Assembly: GCA_050296515.1 (NCBI GenBank)
Contig: JBNKRJ010000105.1
Span: 1 to 64,000, forward strand
Direction: 5' to 3'
DNA length: 64,000 nt
Origin: NBLH01 sp050296515
Lineage (GTDB): Bacteria; Bacteroidota; Bacteroidia; Bacteroidales; NBLH01
The position numbers and the translations under genes are program-made. Below the pieces are notes generated by a model that saw only the letters and a list, made by a program, of their open reading frames with translations, did no database searches and was not told the origin of the DNA. Shown here one piece after another: positions 44,729 through 53,544 of this stretch. Position 1 is the stretch's first letter; every line of letters begins with the position of its first letter.

Positions 44729-45064
44729 ATGACCGAAGCTGAAATTAGACTGTGGGAGCATCTTAAAAATAAGCAGATATTCAATTTGAGATTTAGAAGG
44801 CAGCGCCCCATTCATATTTTCATTGCTGATTTTTATTGTCACCAAGTTAAATTAGTCATTGAAGTTGATGGAGATATCCATTTAATGAAAGAAAACAAAG
44901 AATGGGATGAAGGAAGAACGGCTGAAATAGAGCGATTTGGTATAAATATTATTAAGTTTACTAACCAGCAAGTTATTACTGACATTGGAAAGGTGATTGA
45001 AGAAATAAAAAAGGTTTGTGAAACGCTACTAGGCAGAAGTGAAAAGTTGCTGTCGCCAGAGTAA
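44729..45064 (+). CDS. DUF559 endonuclease-like protein (Vsr/restriction fold)
   Basis: 111 residues starting MTEAEIRLWEHLKNKQIFNL. RFRRQRPIHIFIADFYCHQVKLVIEVDGDIH is split by the PD-(D/E)xK pattern of DUF559: Asp in IADFYC and Glu-Val-Asp in VIEVDG. Such proteins are related to Vsr nucleases and are often scattered singly in repeat regions. The start lies at the end of a nine-A tract (44721-44729). With eight A the frame would open upstream and read ARSLRKKMTEAE, the usual family N-terminus, so the present start may be the result of a slippage frameshift. Role unknown; possibly DNA repair or mobile-element related. Confidence 0.72.
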   Translation: MTEAEIRLWEHLKNKQIFNLRFRRQRPIHIFIADFYCHQVKLVIEVDGDIHLMKENKEWDEGRTAEIERFGINIIKFTNQQVITDIGKVIEEIKKVCETLLGRSEKLLSPE

Positions 45065-45067
45065 TAA

Positions 45068-45194
45068 CCCCAAACCCCTAAAATGGGTTTTTTCGAGCAC
45101 TTCTTGTACTGTTTGTTTTAGTTTGAAACCGCGATGTTTTAATTTTCAAAAAAGATAGGTCGGAGCAAACTATGCCCCAAGCTGGGGTTTGGGG
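45068..45194. repeat. Inverted repeat with perfect 11-bp arms after DUF559
   Basis: CCCCAAACCCC at 45068-45078 is exactly inverted as GGGGTTTGGGG at 45184-45194, and the flanks (TAATAA and TTTTATTA) extend the symmetry. Between them lie 105 bases without an ORF. It begins four bases after the DUF559 stop and may be part of a mobile unit with that gene or a terminator for it. Confidence 0.55.
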
Positions 45195-45587
45195 CTTTTA
45201 TTATTGCCGGGAAAAACACTATCTTTATTTAACAACCCTTTCCTTACTTAACAAATTTCACACTTTTAATTAACATTTTGTCACTATAGTTATCATGTTA
45301 ACATCTGATATTAACAATTTACAAAGACCTTCTGCTTTATATCAAATAGTTTTGTTATGATTGAGAAGTTACACTTAAAAAAGGATACAATTAATCAATA
45401 CCTTTTTACGACCAAAAACTCATGCAGAAATTAGAAAAAATAAACAGATTCACTGCAAGTTTGACTCAAAAGGTTTTTTAGTTGAAAGGAATTGTTTATG
45501 TGGTTATTTGTGAGGTATTTATGGTAAATTATGAGATGAGGGAAAAGGACATTTCCTTAAAGGAAGAAACATAATTAATAGCTTTTG

Positions 45588-45670
45588 CATCATTTGTTGT
45601 CGCAATACATCATTTGTTATAGCATCGGCAACATCTCTTACAAGTAACTATATTAAGGATTGTATTTTTG
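45588..45670 (+). promoter_or_regulatory. Direct repeat and -7 box upstream of the mannan locus
   Basis: CATCATTTGTTGT (45588-45600) recurs as CATCATTTGTTAT (45608-45620), 20 bases apart, that is two helical turns. TATTTTTG at 45663-45670 matches TAnnTTTG. The first GH26 starts 39 bases later. Two direct repeats upstream of a PUL promoter resemble sites bound by dimeric AraC-type HTCS regulators. No clear -33 box is present, as expected for an activator-dependent promoter. Confidence 0.45.
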
Positions 45671-45708
45671 TAGTGTTAATTTCTTCTTCAATTAATTACA
45701 GACCTAAA

Positions 45709-46821
45709 ATGCAAAAAATTATTCTTATATTTATTGTTGGAGTTTTTGTTCTTTCATGCAACGAAAAGCAAATAGAAAAGGATACCGAGTCAAAAGGAGC
45801 TTCTACAATTCTTGTTGATAAACATGCAACTCCTGAAACTATTACTTTATATAATAAGTTAAAAGATTTCGCAGAGAAAGGATTTTTTTACGGACATCAG
45901 GATGATATGGCTTATGGCATAAATTGGACTGAGGGAGAAGGAGTATCAGATGTAAAAAAGGTATGTGGAAGCTATCCTGCTGTTTTTGGATGGGAGTTAG
46001 GCGACATGGGAAATGAAAGAAACTTGGATTCAGTAAAATTCACCAACATTCAAAAATGGATAGTTAAAGCCCATCAAATGGGAGGAATAAATACCATCAG
46101 CTGGCACATGATTAATCCTGTAACAATGGGCAACAGCTGGGACAAAACAAAAGCGGTCAGCAATATTTTGCCGGGAGGAGATAAACATAACTTTCTAAAA
46201 GAGCATTTTAAAAGATTTGCTGAATTTAACAAGGCTTTAGTTGATTCTACGGGCAAACAAATTCCAATTATTTTCAGACCCTGGCACGAGCATAATGGAA
46301 GCTGGTTTTGGTGGGGAAAAGAACACTGCTCAATCGATGAGTATACTTCACTCTGGAAATTTACGGTCAGTTACCTACGCGACTCATTAAACATTCACAA
46401 TCTTATTTATACTTATTCACCTGACGGGCAATTTGATGATTACACCGAAAGGTATCCGGGCGATGACTTTGTTGATATTCTGGGATTTGATTATTACTTC
46501 TGGGACAAATATGAAGAAAAAGGGATTATTGAAAGCTTTACTCAAAAACTAATAACGTTAACAGCACTGGCAAAGACTAAAAACAAAGTGGCCATTTTAA
46601 GCGAAACTGGTTATGAAAGCATCCCTGATCCGGAATGGCACACAAAAGCAATTCTAAACCCTATAAAGAAAAACAGGAAAAGCATAAAAATAGCATACAT
46701 GTTAACATGGCGAAACTTTAATAAAAAACATCATTATGCACCTTACCCGGGACATCCATCGGTAGATGATTTTAATGTTTTTTACAACGATTCATTGACA
46801 TATTTTTTAGACGATATATAA
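45709..46821 (+). CDS. GH26 beta-mannanase lipoprotein (first of three)
   Basis: The ATG at 45709 is chosen because it opens a lipoprotein signal (MQKIILIFIVGVFVLSCNEK); a GTG at 45673 adds 12 residues before it. The 370-residue product is a single GH26 barrel. Acid/base Glu194 is in FRPWHEHNGSWFWWG and nucleophile Glu299 in AILSETGYES; the R-P-x-H-E-x-x-G-x-W-F-W-W-G motif is diagnostic. It cleaves beta-1,4-mannan or releases mannobiose. Compact GH26 lipoproteins of this type in Bacteroides (BoMan26 kind) act at the surface or in the periplasm. It heads the locus behind a promoter with direct repeats and precedes GH130, as in the Bacteroides fragilis mannan operon. Confidence 0.93.
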   Translation: MQKIILIFIVGVFVLSCNEKQIEKDTESKGASTILVDKHATPETITLYNKLKDFAEKGFFYGHQDDMAYGINWTEGEGVSDVKKVCGSYPAVFGWELGDMGNERNLDSVKFTNIQKWIVKAHQMGGINTISWHMINPVTMGNSWDKTKAVSNILPGGDKHNFLKEHFKRFAEFNKALVDSTGKQIPIIFRPWHEHNGSWFWWGKEHCSIDEYTSLWKFTVSYLRDSLNIHNLIYTYSPDGQFDDYTERYPGDDFVDILGFDYYFWDKYEEKGIIESFTQKLITLTALAKTKNKVAILSETGYESIPDPEWHTKAILNPIKKNRKSIKIAYMLTWRNFNKKHHYAPYPGHPSVDDFNVFYNDSLTYFLDDI

Positions 46822-47188
46822 GATACAAGTTAGTTTTTTTAATTGCTACTTGTTGTTAATTAATTTGAATATGCAACTATGGTTTAAACCAGGAATGGGG
46901 AAAAGGAAATCTAATTCAAGTGGTATCGGTTTCTAAATAGGCAGCTATTCCTGGCCATGGTTTTTTTAATAACAAATTTATAGTTGAGAAAACTAACAGT
47001 AAACATAATCGCATGAGAAAGATTCGTGCAGCAGTTGAGATTATGAATTTAAGTTTAGGTTGGTTATATAAGTATTAGCTACACAAGTAAGGGAAGGTAA
47101 ACAGGTTACTTCATTCAGTCATTTGTTTTATTGTTACCCGGACGTAGCTAAAACAAGAAAATTAAAAGAACAACATACAAGCATTAGA
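46822..47188. other. Gap between GH26 and GH130, possible site of a lost transporter
   Basis: No intact gene. In the Bacteroides fragilis mannan operon a sugar symporter gene lies at this place. A 21-codon ORF at 47013-47078 reads MRKIRAAVEIMNLSLGWLYKY and faintly recalls the start of such symporters. No repeat of the families seen elsewhere is present. Confidence 0.35.
47013..47078 (+). other. 21-codon ORF, possible transporter N-terminal remnant
   Basis: ATG to TAG encodes MRKIRAAVEIMNLSLGWLYKY. The IMNLSLGWL part resembles the I-W-N-M-S-F-G-F-L start of MFS/GPH-type sugar symporters that accompany mannobiose genes. The match is only about nine residues, so chance is quite possible. Confidence 0.15.
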
Positions 47189-48382
47189 ATGATTGACTTC
47201 AATAACAGGTTAGAATCTTTAAAGAAAGAGTACAAAGAGCTTATCCAGCGAAAGAATGAAATTGCCGGGTTGGGCAACGGGATTTTTAACAGGTATAAAA
47301 ACCCTGTACTTACTTCAGCACACACCCCCCTATTTTGGCGCTATGATTTAAATAGGCAGACCAATCCTTATTTAATGGAACGTTTTGGGATTAACGCCGT
47401 TTTTAATGCTGGTGCTATCAAACTAAATGGAAAATATTTAGTAGTGGCCAGGGTAGAGGGGAACGATCGTAAATCATTTTTTGCGGTTGCCGAAAGCGAT
47501 AACGGCATTGATAACTTTCGATTTTGGGAGAAACCGTTTTTTTTACCAGAAACTGAAGATCCTGATACGAACGTATATGATATGCGCCTGACTCAACATG
47601 AGGATGGCTGGATCTATGGAGTTTTCTGTTCTGAAAGAAAAGATAAAACCAGGATGGGGGATACTTCAGCAGCCCTGGCAACTGCAGGAATTGCCAGAAC
47701 CAAAGACCTTAAAAACTGGGAACGCTTAAGCGACTTGATTTCTCATTCAGGCCAGCAGCGAAATGTTGTTTTACATCCTGAATATGTTGAAGGTAAATAT
47801 GCTTTTTACACACGTCCTCAGGATGGCTTTATCGATACAGGTTCCGGAGGAGGAATTGCTTTTGGTTTATCCGAATCAATTGAGCAGGCCGAAGTAAATG
47901 AAGAAAAAATCCTGGACCCAAAAGTTTATCATACAATTACAGAAGTTAAAAACGGACAGGGTCCGGCGCCTGTTAAAACGGATAAAGGATGGTTGCACCT
48001 GGCACATGGGGTCAGAAACACTGCAGCAGGCTTGCGTTATGTCCTTTATGTTTTCATGACAGATTTAAATGATCTCACCAAAGTTATCTATCGTCCTGCA
48101 GGGTATTTAATTGCCCCGATGGATCAGGAAAGAGTGGGTGATGTGTCAAACGTGGTGTTTTCGAATGGCTGGATAGCTGATGATAACGGAGTGGTTTTCA
48201 TCTACTATGCATCATCTGATACCAGGTTACACGTAGCAACCACAACTGTAGATAAACTATTGGATTACACAATAAATACAAAAGCGGATGGCTTGCGTTC
48301 AGTCACATCCGTTCAAACCATCCATTCAATTATTGAAAAAAACCAAAAAGTGGATGGATATGATGAATTACTAATGTTTTAG
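47189..48382 (+). CDS. GH130 4-O-beta-D-mannosyl-D-glucose phosphorylase
   Basis: Start at 47189 (MIDFNNRLESLKKEYKELI) gives 397 residues with no signal peptide; a TTG at 47123 is unlikely. The five-bladed propeller motifs FGINAVFNAGAIKLNGKYLV and NVYDMRLTQHEDGWIYG are those of GH130 subfamily 1. The catalytic Asp falls at residue 131, the same number as in the Bacteroides fragilis enzyme. It phosphorolyses mannosyl-beta-1,4-glucose to mannose-1-phosphate and glucose in the cytoplasm. The substrate comes from mannobiose through the epimerase at 59799-61031. A terminator follows at 48395. Confidence 0.93.
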   Translation: MIDFNNRLESLKKEYKELIQRKNEIAGLGNGIFNRYKNPVLTSAHTPLFWRYDLNRQTNPYLMERFGINAVFNAGAIKLNGKYLVVARVEGNDRKSFFAVAESDNGIDNFRFWEKPFFLPETEDPDTNVYDMRLTQHEDGWIYGVFCSERKDKTRMGDTSAALATAGIARTKDLKNWERLSDLISHSGQQRNVVLHPEYVEGKYAFYTRPQDGFIDTGSGGGIAFGLSESIEQAEVNEEKILDPKVYHTITEVKNGQGPAPVKTDKGWLHLAHGVRNTAAGLRYVLYVFMTDLNDLTKVIYRPAGYLIAPMDQERVGDVSNVVFSNGWIADDNGVVFIYYASSDTRLHVATTTVDKLLDYTINTKADGLRSVTSVQTIHSIIEKNQKVDGYDELLMF

Positions 48383-48394
48383 TAAAGGAGCTTC

Positions 48395-48432
48395 GCTGCC
48401 ACGCGAAAGATTTGTGAGGCAGCATTTTTTTA
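48395..48432 (+). terminator. Terminator after GH130
   Basis: GCTGCC pairs with GGCAGC and a run of T (48425-48431) follows, 12 bases after the GH130 stop. It separates GH26-GH130 from the SusC transcript, or acts as a partial terminator. Confidence 0.6.
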
Positions 48433-48466
48433 TTATAATTATTTTAATTAATCAAAACCACAATTT

Positions 48467-51400
48467 ATGGAAAAAAAGTTAAATTTTAGATGGTTGAGGG
48501 TTCTGCCATTAATAGCGACCCTCTTGCTAATGTCCTTTTCCGTTGGAGCACAAACTATTACGGGGAAAGTGACAGATGAAAACGGAGATGGTTTAGTGGG
48601 TGTTAATATTGTTGTTAAAAACACTACCGCAGGAACCATTTCCGACATAAATGGAGATTATCAATTAACAGTGCCTGAAGGTTCTGCAACACTGGTTTTT
48701 TCTTCAGTTGGGTATCTGAACAAAGAAGTTGAGATAGCTGGCCAAACAACCATTAATGTTCAAATGGATGTGAATGAAGAGGCGCTTGAGGAAGTGGTTG
48801 TTGTTGGTTACGGTACTGTAAAAAAGAAGCTCGCTACCGGTGCCAATCTTAATGTAAAAGGTGAAGAAATTCAGGCACTAAATACTGCAACTGCAATGGA
48901 TGCTATGAAAGGTATTACACCTGGAATTAGTATTACCCAAACGAATGCCCAACCAGGTGCAGGTACAAAAGTTTACATCAGGGGAATTGGAACCATCGGT
49001 AATTCATCTCCACTTTATGTAGTAGATGGTGTTATTCAGGGCAACATTGATTATTTAAGCCCAAATGATATCGAAAGCGTTGATGTTCTAAAGGATGCTG
49101 CATCTTCTGGTATTTACGGTTCACGTGCGGCTAATGGGGTTATTTTAGTAACCACAAAAGGTGGCAAAAAGAATATGAAACCTGTTATTACCTATAATGG
49201 CTATCAAGGGTGGCAAAATGTTTATAAAAAGCCTGACCTATTGAATGCCAAGGAATATATGACTATAATGGACGAATCAGTGGTTAACGCAGGCTTGGCT
49301 CCACATGATTGGGAATCTATTATTGGGACGGAAAAATATCAAGCGATTGAAAATGGTACATGGAACGGCACCAATTGGTTCAATGAAATGATGGTAAATG
49401 ATGCCTATGAAACCTCACACTCATTAAACATTACAGGCGGTTCTGAAAGGTCAGTTTATTCCATTGGAGCATCTTATTTTAATCAGGATGGAGTTTTTGG
49501 TCAACAAACCAATAGTTTTTATAAACGTATTAATTTACGTTTAAATACAGAACATATTTTACTTAGCTCTTCACATGATATTTTAAAAATAGGTGAAAAT
49601 ATTACTTATACAAAATCAAAGAACGGTGGAGTTAGACAGGGGAATATTTACTGGAATGATGTGCACAATGCGTTGGTTGCCAACCCCTTTATATCTCTTT
49701 ATGATGAAACGGGCGAATATGGTTATGCCGTTGAAAACTGGGATCCATATAGTATAAATCCTGCGGGTTCAATGGATTATTCCACAAGAAATAATGAAAA
49801 TGACAACAATACCATTGTTGGATCAGTTTATCTTGACTTTCAACCCATTAAAGGTCTTACATATAAAACACGTTTTGGTGTGAATGCCGGATGGAGTTCC
49901 TGGAGAAGTTTTTCACCAGCCTATCAATTAGGGGTTTCTGCTCTAAATACTTTAGATAAGGTAAATCAAGGAATGTCGTCAAGTGCTAATATTATATGGG
50001 ACAACACTCTTACTTACGTTTTTAGCCTTAATGACCAACACCACTTTACAGTGCTGGCTGGACAGAGTATGGAAAAACAAATTAATTCATTAAGTGTGAG
50101 TGGTACAGGCGTGAATTATATTTTTGACGATTTTGCTCATGCCTATTTGTCCAATACAAGTATCACTGTAGATAATATTAGTTCAGCTGACATTAATGGA
50201 ACAAACTTCAATGATGGCAAAATGCTTTCTTATTTTGGCAGAGTATCTTATGATTTTAAAGAAACTTACCTGTTAACTTTGACACTTCGCGCCGATGGTT
50301 CGTCAAACTTCCCAAAGGAGAACAGATGGGGTGTGTTCCCTTCAGTAGCAGCAGGTTGGGTAGTATCTAACGAATCATTCATGTCGGGGATGGCTTGGAT
50401 GGACTATTTAAAACTTAGAGGTAGCTGGGGGCAAGTAGGTAACAGTTCTATCGGTAATTTCTGGTATTCTTCTACCATTCGTTATTTAAATTCTAGTAAC
50501 GCATATAATGATGCCCAATATTACTTTAGTGATGACAAACTAATATATACTGTGGGTGGTTACCCTGCGCGGTTGCCAAACCTCAATATTGGTTGGGAAA
50601 CCTCAGAAACTTTAGACTTTGGTTTGGATGCAAATTTCTTAAATGCGCGCTTACAGTTAGCTTTCGACTGGTATAAAAAAGACACCAAAGACTGGTTGTT
50701 GTTTAAAGACATTGAAATATATAATGGATTTCCTGGGCAGGAAGTGAACGGTGGACAAATCACCAACCAAGGAATTGAATTATCGTTAAGCTGGAACGAT
50801 AAAATTGGTGAAATAGACTATGGTTTAACTGTTTCGTTAGCTCATAATAAAAATGAGGTGACTGCAATTGATAATTCCGAAAGGGTTATTCATGGTCCAA
50901 GCAATGTATTGAGCCAGGGTACTGGTGAAATTTTCCGTGCCCAGGTTGGTTACCCTGTGGGTTATTTCTGGGGGTATGAAACTGACGGAGTCATTCAAAA
51001 TGATGCAGAAGCTGCTGCTTGGGTGCGCCCGACTGGTTCTTTAGATGCCGATGGCAATGATGTTAGTGGCCAGCCTTATTATGATAACCAGAGACCTGGT
51101 GACCTTAGATTCGTTGATCAAAATCAGGACGGTGTAATTGATGAAGATGATAGAGTGGAAATTGGTGATCCTAATCCTGATTATATTTTAGGTCTTCAGC
51201 TACATGTTGCATACAAAGGAATTTCTTTAAGTGCTACAGCAAATGGAGCATATGGCCACCAGATTGCTAAATCATACCGTTCGTTTGCCGATAGTTACAA
51301 AAACAACTATACTACTGATGTTTTCAGTAGATGGCATGGAGAAGGTACATCAAATACCTACCCAAGATTAAGTTCTTCTCCTCACCGAAATCAACAAAAC

Positions 51401-51676
51401 CTGTCTGATGTATACATCCATGATGCTAATTTCTTAAGGATTAGCAACATAACATTAGGTTACGATTTCAAACAATTGTTTCAGGGAATGCCTTTAAGCG
51501 AAGCTCGCTTGTATTTTACTGCTAAGAACCTTTATACGTTTACCAAGTACAATGGCATGGATCCTGAAGTGGGCACAAGCTCAGATGAGACTAAATACTC
51601 ATGGGGTTCTGGTATTGATTTAGGGTTATACCCAGCGGCTAGAACATTCTTAATTGGTGTAAGCCTTAAGTTTTAA
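48467..51676 (+). CDS. susC: SusC-family TonB-dependent transporter of the mannan locus
   Basis: 1069 residues. Signal peptide ends SFSVGAQ; the N-terminal carboxypeptidase-regulatory-like domain starts TITGKVTDENGDGLVGVNIV; the TonB box region is EEVVVVGYGTVKKK; plug motifs MKGITPGISI, YVVDGVIQG and VLKDAASSGIYGSRAANGV follow, then the barrel with an Asp-rich calcium-like loop (FVDQNQDGVIDEDDRVEIG) and end LIGVSLKF. It imports oligosaccharides released from galactoglucomannan with the SusD nine bases downstream. Substrate is inferred from the surrounding GH26, GH130, GH27 and epimerase genes. Confidence 0.96.
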   Translation: MEKKLNFRWLRVLPLIATLLLMSFSVGAQTITGKVTDENGDGLVGVNIVVKNTTAGTISDINGDYQLTVPEGSATLVFSSVGYLNKEVEIAGQTTINVQMDVNEEALEEVVVVGYGTVKKKLATGANLNVKGEEIQALNTATAMDAMKGITPGISITQTNAQPGAGTKVYIRGIGTIGNSSPLYVVDGVIQGNIDYLSPNDIESVDVLKDAASSGIYGSRAANGVILVTTKGGKKNMKPVITYNGYQGWQNVYKKPDLLNAKEYMTIMDESVVNAGLAPHDWESIIGTEKYQAIENGTWNGTNWFNEMMVNDAYETSHSLNITGGSERSVYSIGASYFNQDGVFGQQTNSFYKRINLRLNTEHILLSSSHDILKIGENITYTKSKNGGVRQGNIYWNDVHNALVANPFISLYDETGEYGYAVENWDPYSINPAGSMDYSTRNNENDNNTIVGSVYLDFQPIKGLTYKTRFGVNAGWSSWRSFSPAYQLGVSALNTLDKVNQGMSSSANIIWDNTLTYVFSLNDQHHFTVLAGQSMEKQINSLSVSGTGVNYIFDDFAHAYLSNTSITVDNISSADINGTNFNDGKMLSYFGRVSYDFKETYLLTLTLRADGSSNFPKENRWGVFPSVAAGWVVSNESFMSGMAWMDYLKLRGSWGQVGNSSIGNFWYSSTIRYLNSSNAYNDAQYYFSDDKLIYTVGGYPARLPNLNIGWETSETLDFGLDANFLNARLQLAFDWYKKDTKDWLLFKDIEIYNGFPGQEVNGGQITNQGIELSLSWNDKIGEIDYGLTVSLAHNKNEVTAIDNSERVIHGPSNVLSQGTGEIFRAQVGYPVGYFWGYETDGVIQNDAEAAAWVRPTGSLDADGNDVSGQPYYDNQRPGDLRFVDQNQDGVIDEDDRVEIGDPNPDYILGLQLHVAYKGISLSATANGAYGHQIAKSYRSFADSYKNNYTTDVFSRWHGEGTSNTYPRLSSSPHRNQQNLSDVYIHDANFLRISNITLGYDFKQLFQGMPLSEARLYFTAKNLYTFTKYNGMDPEVGTSSDETKYSWGSGIDLGLYPAARTFLIGVSLKF

Positions 51677-51684
51677 TTTTTTTA

Positions 51685-53406
51685 ATGAAAACAGATATGA
51701 AAAAAATAATATTTATTGTCTTATTTATCGTCCCATTCCTGTTTGCAGGTTGTGGAGAAAAATTTCTTGATTCGGAAAACTTGACTGAAAAAGACCTGGG
51801 CAACTATTATTCAAACGAAACTGATATTTCAGAAGCTTTGGCTGCTGTATATGCTTGTTTGCCAATTGATAACGGGTCTAACCACCAAATACTGATTTCC
51901 AATATTTTAGGTGATGATTGTTTTAGTGGAGGAGGTACCAACGATATTCAAACAATTGGAACCGATATGTTCCAATTTGTAACTGAAGATCAATACCTTC
52001 CTATGTACGAATTAAGTTATACTGGTATAGGAAGGGCTAATTCGTTGATTAAAGCTTTCGAAGAAGGCAAACCTTCTTTTAAAAATGAATCAGACTTAAA
52101 CCAGGCTTGGGGCGAAGCTTATTTTCTAAGGGCTTTTCTTTATTTCAGACTGGCTCAATTCTTTGGTGATGTTCCTTTAAATGTTTCTTTAGAGGCAGAT
52201 GTCTTAAAAAGAAACCCTGCTTCGGAAGTATATGCACAAATTGCTTCAGACTTAATCAATGCTGTTGAAAAATTGGCTGATACACCTTATGCTTCAATAT
52301 CAAGTAATAGAAGAGGCCATGCAACCAAATGGGCTGCGGAATCATTAATGGCACGTGTATACTTATTTTACACAGGTTATTATGATCAAGATTTAACAAC
52401 CACTGGTGGAGAAACAGTTACGCAAAGTCAGGTTGTTACGATGCTAGAAGATGTAATTAACAACAGTGGACATGGACTATTAGACAATTATGAAAGCCTT
52501 TGGCCTTTTTCGTATACAGGCGATGATCCAACTGATACTTTGAGCTACAACTATTATTACTATGGTCGGGGTGATACTATTACCTGGGCAGGTGATGATA
52601 ATAAAGAAGTTATTTTTGCAGTAAAATATTCGCCTAATGGTGATTGGGGTAATACAGGAAGACTTTCATATAGTAACCAATACGTTCTATTTACTAGTGT
52701 TCGCGCCAATAATTATCCACCTTTTGGAGCAGGATGGGGGATTGGTAGTGTAAATCCTCAACTAAAAGATAGTTATGAAGATGGTGATATCCGACGCCAG
52801 GCAACCATTATTGACAATACAGATCCAAACGAAGGACGAGTTTTTTCCGAATACGAATGGGGAGGCTGGAACTGTGCCAATGAAACTGGACTTTGGAATA
52901 AAAAATATACCAGTATTATACAAGATCTTGACGATCCAAGTACTACTGATGTGAATGAGGCAAATGACTCAACCGGTTATTCAGGAATGTTCTATTACCT
53001 TTACGGAGGAACAAACAACATGCAATTATGGAACATGCAGGATGATATCATCATAAGGTTTGCCGATGTTTTATTAATGCACTCAGAATTGACTAAAACA
53101 GATGTTGGTTTGAATCTGGTGAGGGCAAGAGTAGGCCTGGATCCTGTTGGATATTCACTGGAGAACCTTAAATCGGAACGTAGGCACGAGTTAGCACTTG
53201 AGGGATTGCGTTATTACGACTTACTGCGTTGGGGCGATGCAAAAACTGCAATCGAAGCAGCTAATGGTATTTCAGTATTAACGGAAAATCTTGAAACTTC
53301 CTATAGCGTTTCATTTAGTTGGGATCGTGCATTCGTTAAATTCCCTGAGAGCCAAATACGTCTTTCTAACGGTAGAATGGAACAAACACCTGGTTGGGGT
53401 AACTAA
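51685..53406 (+). CDS. susD: SusD-family surface glycan-binding lipoprotein
   Basis: 573 residues starting MKTDMKKIIFIVLF; the second ATG (51697) is an equally good start. Lipobox LFAGCGEKFLDSE. SusD hallmarks are the helical pair WGEAYFLRAFLYFRLAQFFGDVP-like segment and the C-terminal RRHELALEGLRYYDLLRWGDA. It caps the SusC pore and binds mannan-derived oligosaccharides. A stable hairpin (53480-53512) lies between it and the next lipoprotein gene. Confidence 0.95.
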   Translation: MKTDMKKIIFIVLFIVPFLFAGCGEKFLDSENLTEKDLGNYYSNETDISEALAAVYACLPIDNGSNHQILISNILGDDCFSGGGTNDIQTIGTDMFQFVTEDQYLPMYELSYTGIGRANSLIKAFEEGKPSFKNESDLNQAWGEAYFLRAFLYFRLAQFFGDVPLNVSLEADVLKRNPASEVYAQIASDLINAVEKLADTPYASISSNRRGHATKWAAESLMARVYLFYTGYYDQDLTTTGGETVTQSQVVTMLEDVINNSGHGLLDNYESLWPFSYTGDDPTDTLSYNYYYYGRGDTITWAGDDNKEVIFAVKYSPNGDWGNTGRLSYSNQYVLFTSVRANNYPPFGAGWGIGSVNPQLKDSYEDGDIRRQATIIDNTDPNEGRVFSEYEWGGWNCANETGLWNKKYTSIIQDLDDPSTTDVNEANDSTGYSGMFYYLYGGTNNMQLWNMQDDIIIRFADVLLMHSELTKTDVGLNLVRARVGLDPVGYSLENLKSERRHELALEGLRYYDLLRWGDAKTAIEAANGISVLTENLETSYSVSFSWDRAFVKFPESQIRLSNGRMEQTPGWGN

Positions 53407-53479
53407 AGTGGAATAATTTATGGAACAGGGGTAAATTACCTTGCTCCAATTGAATTTTTCAAATTAAATTTTTATGAAA

Positions 53480-53512
53480 TGAAACAAGTCCCGATGCTTC
53501 GGGATGGTTTCA
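53480..53512 (+). terminator. Hairpin between SusD and the glycan-binding lipoprotein
   Basis: TGAAAC...GTTTCA and ATCCCGA/TCGGGAT-type arms (CCCGAT, ATGCTTCGGG) form a long stem. No T-run follows, so it may modulate the SusCD to downstream mRNA ratio rather than stop transcription. Confidence 0.45.
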
Positions 53513-53544
53513 TCTGAGAAGTTGAAATAAAAAAAAATAAACTG

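Larger units (their letters stand above)
45065..45708. other. Intergenic region before the mannan locus
   Basis: Contains the long inverted repeat 45068-45194, roughly 390 bases of AT-rich sequence with no credible ORF, and the putative control region of the first mannan gene (45588-45670). Confidence 0.5.

Noticed and set aside
53480..53512. Riboswitch between SusD and the next gene
   Set aside because: Only a simple long hairpin is visible, with no conserved aptamer-like core that I can recognise.
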